A stretch of DNA of 64,000 nt from Clostridia bacterium (GTDB lineage Bacteria; Bacillota; Clostridia; Christensenellales; Aristaeellaceae). Location: positions 23,393 to 87,392 of the forward strand of contig JAFUZM010000339.1 of NCBI GenBank assembly GCA_017476605.1. Reading direction: 5' to 3'. This document shows, in pieces, positions 61,381 through 64,000 of this stretch (within the stretch, counting starts at the first letter, position 1; the number at the start of each line of letters is the position of its first letter). The position numbers and the translations under genes are program-made. The notes below the pieces were generated by a model, which did no database searches, was not told the DNA's origin, and worked only from the letters and a program-made list of their open reading frames with translations.

Positions 61381-61599
61381 TCAGCATCCATACTCCCGGC
61401 ATTCCTTCTCCCATTCTTCCTTGGTCATGATCCGTCTGACCCGTTCCTCGATGCTCATGCCCTGTGGTCGGCTCAGGAACTCGGCGAACACACTCCGCGC
61501 CAACCGCTCCGCTTCCGGTCGGTCATATCCTTTTGCCTCGATCTTCCGGATCACCGCCATCCGGTCTCTGTAGGTCAGGTTCCGCATCTGCCTTGTCAT
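61381..61599 (-). CDS. Small hypothetical protein (phage-like cassette)
   Basis: 72 residues, highly charged helical (R-N-L-T-Y-R-D-R-M-A-V-I-R-K-I-E, ending E-Y-G-C). It overlaps the previous small gene by ATGA. Three such tiny genes in a coupled row are typical of phage or integrative-element early operons. Family unknown. Confidence 0.6.
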   Translation of the reverse strand: MTRQMRNLTYRDRMAVIRKIEAKGYDRPEAERLARSVFAEFLSRPQGMSIEERVRRIMTKEEWEKECREYGC

Positions 61600-61712
61600 T
61601 CCCGCTTTCTCCTCTCTTTTCGCTCGTTCAGCCCGTCAATCAGAATCATCACCGCTCCTGCCAGTGTCAGGATGACCGCAATCGCGCCAATGGCAAGCAA
61701 TATGGTCTTCAT
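61596..61712 (-). CDS. 38-residue single-pass membrane peptide
   Basis: ATG 61712 follows GGAGGT. The sequence is M-K-T, then a ~24-residue hydrophobic helix (I-L-L-A-I-G-A-I-A-V-I-L-T-L-A-G) and a basic tail (R-K-E-R-R-K-R). It is coupled by ATGA to neighbours on both sides. Possibly a holin-like or regulatory membrane peptide. Confidence 0.55.
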   Translation of the reverse strand: MKTILLAIGAIAVILTLAGAVMILIDGLNERKERRKRE

Positions 61713-61915
61713 CCAACTACCTCCGCCTCGATGGCGTTCTTCTCCGCTGTCAGCTGGTCGATGTTCTGCTGGCAGCACTGTCTCACGAACCCGTTGTGAC
61801 TGGCGTTCATCCGCGTCCGCTCCAGTTCGATTTCGTGCTTGTAGGTCTTCATGACCTCAATGGCATCCTCTCTGGCCGCCGCAAGCCTGCGCTCGTATCT
61901 CTGTGTCCGCTTCAT
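61709..61915 (-). CDS. Small coiled-coil hypothetical protein (phage-like cassette)
   Basis: 68 residues with AAAGGAGG before the ATG. Composition is Arg/Glu/Ala-rich and helical (R-R-L-A-A-A-R-E-D-A-I-E-V). First gene of the three-gene overlapping cassette. No family recognised. Confidence 0.55.
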   Translation of the reverse strand: MKRTQRYERRLAAAREDAIEVMKTYKHEIELERTRMNASHNGFVRQCCQQNIDQLTAEKNAIEAEVVG

Positions 61916-62050
61916 GGTCCGTTTCCTCCTTTAATCCGGGGCTTCCGCTCAGCTCCTTTTCTCAGTGCCCGCCCCTCAATGCATGACCATATTGCCGTAC
62001 ATTTCAGAATATAGCAACGCCTAATAGCCCTCCAAATTGATAACAAAGAT

Positions 62051-62572
62051 CTAACAAAACCGCACCTCTACCTCATCCCCGACCATCACACCTTCGATCA
62101 GATCCTTCACCATGTCTGTGCTCAATTCCCCTCTGCTGTGGTCAAGGAACCACTTGTTGCGGATGCTTTCTTCAGTCTGCCTCTTGTTCTCTGCCTCCGC
62201 CTGTTCCACAAAGGCAAGAAGCTCGTTGATCTCGTTCCTTATCTTTAATCTCCGCTCCGTGAAAACATCGGGCGTGATCTCTCCGTTCACGTACTTTTCG
62301 TACTCGTTCATCTGCTGGATCCGCAATTCCCGGATGCGATCATTCTCCGTAGCTGTGTCTACTTCCTTATGCTCTACCGCCGCCAGTTCCTGCCGCTTTT
62401 CCTTAATCCGGTCCAGTACCATCCCATTAAGTTTTTCTTCGCCGACCGCAACTCCGCATTCCTTCCGCTTGCATCGGAGCATCCCGTTTGCCGACCTGCT
62501 GAGAACTCTGTTACACACAGCGCATCTGACCCTGCCCTTCAGCGGCCAGTCTGTAACCTTGTATCTCGACAT
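62051..62572 (-). pseudogene. Large serine recombinase, C-terminal remnant with zinc ribbon
   Basis: The frame encodes V-T-D-W-P-L-K-G-R-V-R-C-A-V-C-N-R-V-L with a second C-x-x-x-x-C pair (C-K-R-K-E-C-G), the recombinase zinc-beta-ribbon. A coiled coil with an N-x-E-x-T-P-D-V-F-T-E-R-R-like hinge follows. This is the C-terminal third of TnpX/TndX-type recombinases. The catalytic N terminus is absent; the frame joins a deoxyribosyltransferase fragment at ~62573. Confidence 0.75.
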
Positions 62573-62714
62573 CCGTTGCCGCTTCCTGCAGGGACAGGTC
62601 ACCCACATGCTCTGTTAGAACGACGTGATCCCGCTTCAAGTATTCAATCATCCGATGATAAAGTCCAACATCGGCGCGGCCTCCGCGAATAGATCCGGCA
62701 AAATAAATCTTCAA
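62573..62714 (-). pseudogene. Nucleoside 2-deoxyribosyltransferase-like N-terminal fragment
   Basis: The ~47 residues start M-K-I-Y-F-A-G-S-I-R-G-G-R-A-D-V, the nucleotide-binding start of DNPH1/deoxyribosyltransferase-like proteins, followed by L-T-E-H-V-G-D-L-S-L. It then runs into the recombinase remnant in another frame. The rest of the gene is lost. Confidence 0.65.
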
Positions 62715-62814
62715 ATGACTATCCTCCCCCGTATAAGCAAAGAGAAACCCTCCGCACCGCCACCCCGTATAGGCGGGATGGGGATTGGAGGGGAAAGCTG
62801 TCTTGGCAAGGCTT

Positions 62815-63366
62815 TTATGCTGCCATCAGTGATTCAACATATCCCGCTGTTACAGGAAATCTCTTCAGTATTTTGCTAATAATTTCCTCTTTGGATTTGC
62901 CCTCGTCAGTTAGATAATCGATGAGTTCAAGGATCCGAGTTTCCTGGTCATGTTCTTTCATTGATCTGCACATATTTGCTGCTCCTTTCTCCACAACGAT
63001 CTTCAAGCCAAGCTTTGCGATGTCATTTGCAGCACTTGCTGCCTCCAAATCGACTTGTTCATACTTCGCCTCGTACAGAATCTTAGCCGCGCCTTCCCTT
63101 TGATGTTTCAGAACGCGCATGAAGAAACCTAAATCTCGTTCTCCGAGCTTTGTGAAATCCTCATCCGGGATTTCATGCGGATCTATCAAATTCAACTTGT
63201 AATTTGGTACAAATTTCTTTAGTCGCTCATCTGGAAACTCCAATACATCATGAAGTTCTCTTGGCCCAGTCCAAGGTTCTTCACCAAGATATATCGTTGC
63301 AGTAATAATAGGTTTGAGCTTATCACCTGGTCTTAAACCAATCAGAAAATCAGGGTCTGAAACTAT
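62815..63366 (-). pseudogene. Rpn-family nuclease/transposase, C-terminal exon
   Basis: From the intron tail (63367) the frame reads D-P-D-F-L-I-G, then I-I-T-A-T-I-Y-L-G-E-E-P-W-T-G-P-R-E-L-H-D. This is the conserved second half of Rpn-family recombination-promoting nucleases, ending in a helical C terminus. The N-terminal nuclease half is absent; instead a group II intron 3' end abuts it. It therefore looks like an exon after an intron insertion. Confidence 0.7.
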
Positions 63367-63439
63367 ATCGAGTAGACTGTGGGCTTGCGCCCACAGCCCC
63401 TCTGCAGAACCGTACGTGCGTCTTTCTCGCATACTGCTC
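63367..63439 (-). mobile_element. Group II intron 3' end (domains V and VI)
   Basis: Minus strand: GAGCAGTATGCG-AGAAAGA-CGCACGTACGGTTC (63439-63407) fits domain V, with the A-G-C triad near its base, a purine tetraloop region and the G-T-A-C-G-G-T-T-C return strand. It is followed by a hairpin with GCTGTGGGC-GCAA-GCCCACAG and the end C-T-A-C-T-C-G-A-T, the domain VI type found in bacterial introns. Only this 3' tail remains. It joins the Rpn exon on one side and a VOC remnant on the other. Confidence 0.7.
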
Positions 63440-63487
63440 CTCACAAAAGCTTAATGGCTTCTTACATCGCGTATACATTCTTGAGTT

Positions 63488-63760
63488 TCCATTTACTGTG
63501 TCGGACACAGAGTCGACGTGAAACGCCAAGTGCCGCAGACCCTAGGCTTCTGGATTGCTGACCCGAACCGGATGATCCTTCATCACAAACAACTCCAGCT
63601 CCGTGGTTTCGTTTACTGCCAGATCTATCTTCCAGTCCCCTCTACCCTGACGGTAATTGGAGCGAATGACCGGGAAGCCGAGTTTGTTGACATAGAAGTC
63701 CACAGCAGCGTCCTTATCGGAGCAGATGATCGCTATGTGGTGGATTGCGTTCAGATTCAT
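63488..63760 (-). pseudogene. VOC-family (glyoxalase-like) gene, truncated
   Basis: M-N-L-N-A-I-H-H-I-A-I-I and D-F-Y-V-N-K-L-G-F-P-V-I are the N-terminal VOC (GloA2-like) motifs. A TAG at 63542-63544 stops the frame where the family has E-A-C-G-L-R-H-L-A-F, and the match continues as G-L-R-H-L-A-F-H-V-D-S-V until ~63488, where the intron tail region begins. The gene was thus cut by recombination and a nonsense change. Confidence 0.7.
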
Positions 63761-63770
63761 CTTCTTCACC

Positions 63771-63812
63771 TATATTCGCAGTCTGCCAGATGGTCGTTCA
63801 CAATACCGATTG
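63771..63812. repeat. 42-base exact repeat, copy 2
   Basis: Identical to 59530-59571. Here it lies immediately before the start of the truncated VOC gene. Confidence 0.85.
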
Positions 63813-63861
63813 CCTGCAGGAATAAATATGTGATCACCTTCCGACCAGGCACGGCATTCGT

Positions 63862-64000
63862 TCATATCTTTTCAAACCTCTGATATGTCTTCCCGTCCCG
63901 CTCAACGGTCTCATTCCACATGTCCGCAGGGCGAACCCAGACACCGCCGTCACCGTATAAGGCGCGATAGACAACCATAGGTGATTCGTCTTCTGAATGC
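63862..64000 (-). CDS. DUF1653-type protein, 3' end (5' end outside window)
   Basis: The frame is open from the window edge to a TGA at 63862. It shows M-V-V-Y-R-A-L-Y-G-D-G-G-V-W-V-R-P, then M-W-N-E-T-V-E-R-D-G, the core of the DUF1653 family of small, widely spread proteins of unknown function, sometimes fused to other domains. Confidence 0.8.
   Translation of the reverse strand, partial: HSEDESPMVVYRALYGDGGVWVRPADMWNETVERDGKTYQRFEKI

Overview
The window looks like a chromosomal segment of an anaerobic, gut- or rumen-type Bacillota (class Clostridia). The grounds are strong purine-rich Shine-Dalgarno (SD) sites, a Cna-B surface protein, a CpsB/CpsC/CpsD-type tyrosine kinase module with an LCP protein, PrsW, and a CptIN-type RNA-antitoxin system like those known from Eubacterium/Lachnospiraceae. 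Base composition is roughly balanced by eye (not computed). I saw no rRNA or tRNA gene. Nearly all long genes are on the minus strand.

Layout. 1-7.5 kb: 5' part of a giant Cna-B-domain surface protein. 8.1-9.7 kb: small toxin-antitoxin-like genes: a ribbon-helix-helix protein, a type III (CptIN-like) module with two tandem RNA repeats, and a decayed HicB antitoxin. 9.8-25.7 kb: a compact minus-strand biosynthetic cluster transcribed from the carboxyltransferase to the GH3 enzyme. It holds a carboxyltransferase, two hotdog thioesterases, FabD, FabG, ACP, FabZ, an ABC-2 exporter, a GcvT-like protein, a fused KS-chain-length-factor protein, a PPTase, an FMN oxidoreductase, a GNAT-family protein and a GH3-family acyl-acid-amido synthetase. 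Together they could make, modify, conjugate and export an unusual fatty acyl or polyene product. 26-36.7 kb: mixed metabolic genes (EFR1-type ferredoxin, carbonic anhydrase, PrsW, MBL hydrolase, nitroreductase, flavodoxin reductase) with several broken genes. 37-54 kb: an extracellular matrix-type locus (LCP, secreted acidic protein, CpsC, CpsD, CpsB, a 3144-residue secreted protein built of ~95 copies of a 32-residue repeat, and a membrane-anchored double deacetylase-like protein) without any glycosyltransferase. A frameshifted AraC-type response regulator lies upstream. 54.5-64 kb: a decayed accessory region with AlbA_2/ATPase regulators, an HsdR stub, an AAA ATPase + TOPRIM pair that looks like a defence system, phage-like small genes, a recombinase remnant, a group II intron tail and fragments of VOC, Rpn and deoxyribosyltransferase genes.

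The most unusual feature is a set of interspersed elements of two related families (A, 7 copies; B, 10 copies; about 60-100 bp each). Each full copy is a small hairpin followed by two interleaved stems, that is a potential H-type pseudoknot, and nearly all end exactly in an SD-like AGAGGAG. Most are also preceded by a second SD-like purine hexamer, as if the element had inserted into ribosome binding sites and duplicated them. One copy interrupts a protein-coding gene cleanly (89 bp), which shows mobility. The elements sit at the translation entry points of the biosynthetic cluster and of several other genes.

Several accessory genes carry single-base deletions, some in homopolymer runs, next to true stop codons and insertions. 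This part of the genome is either decaying or partly affected by sequencing indels, while the very long genes are intact.
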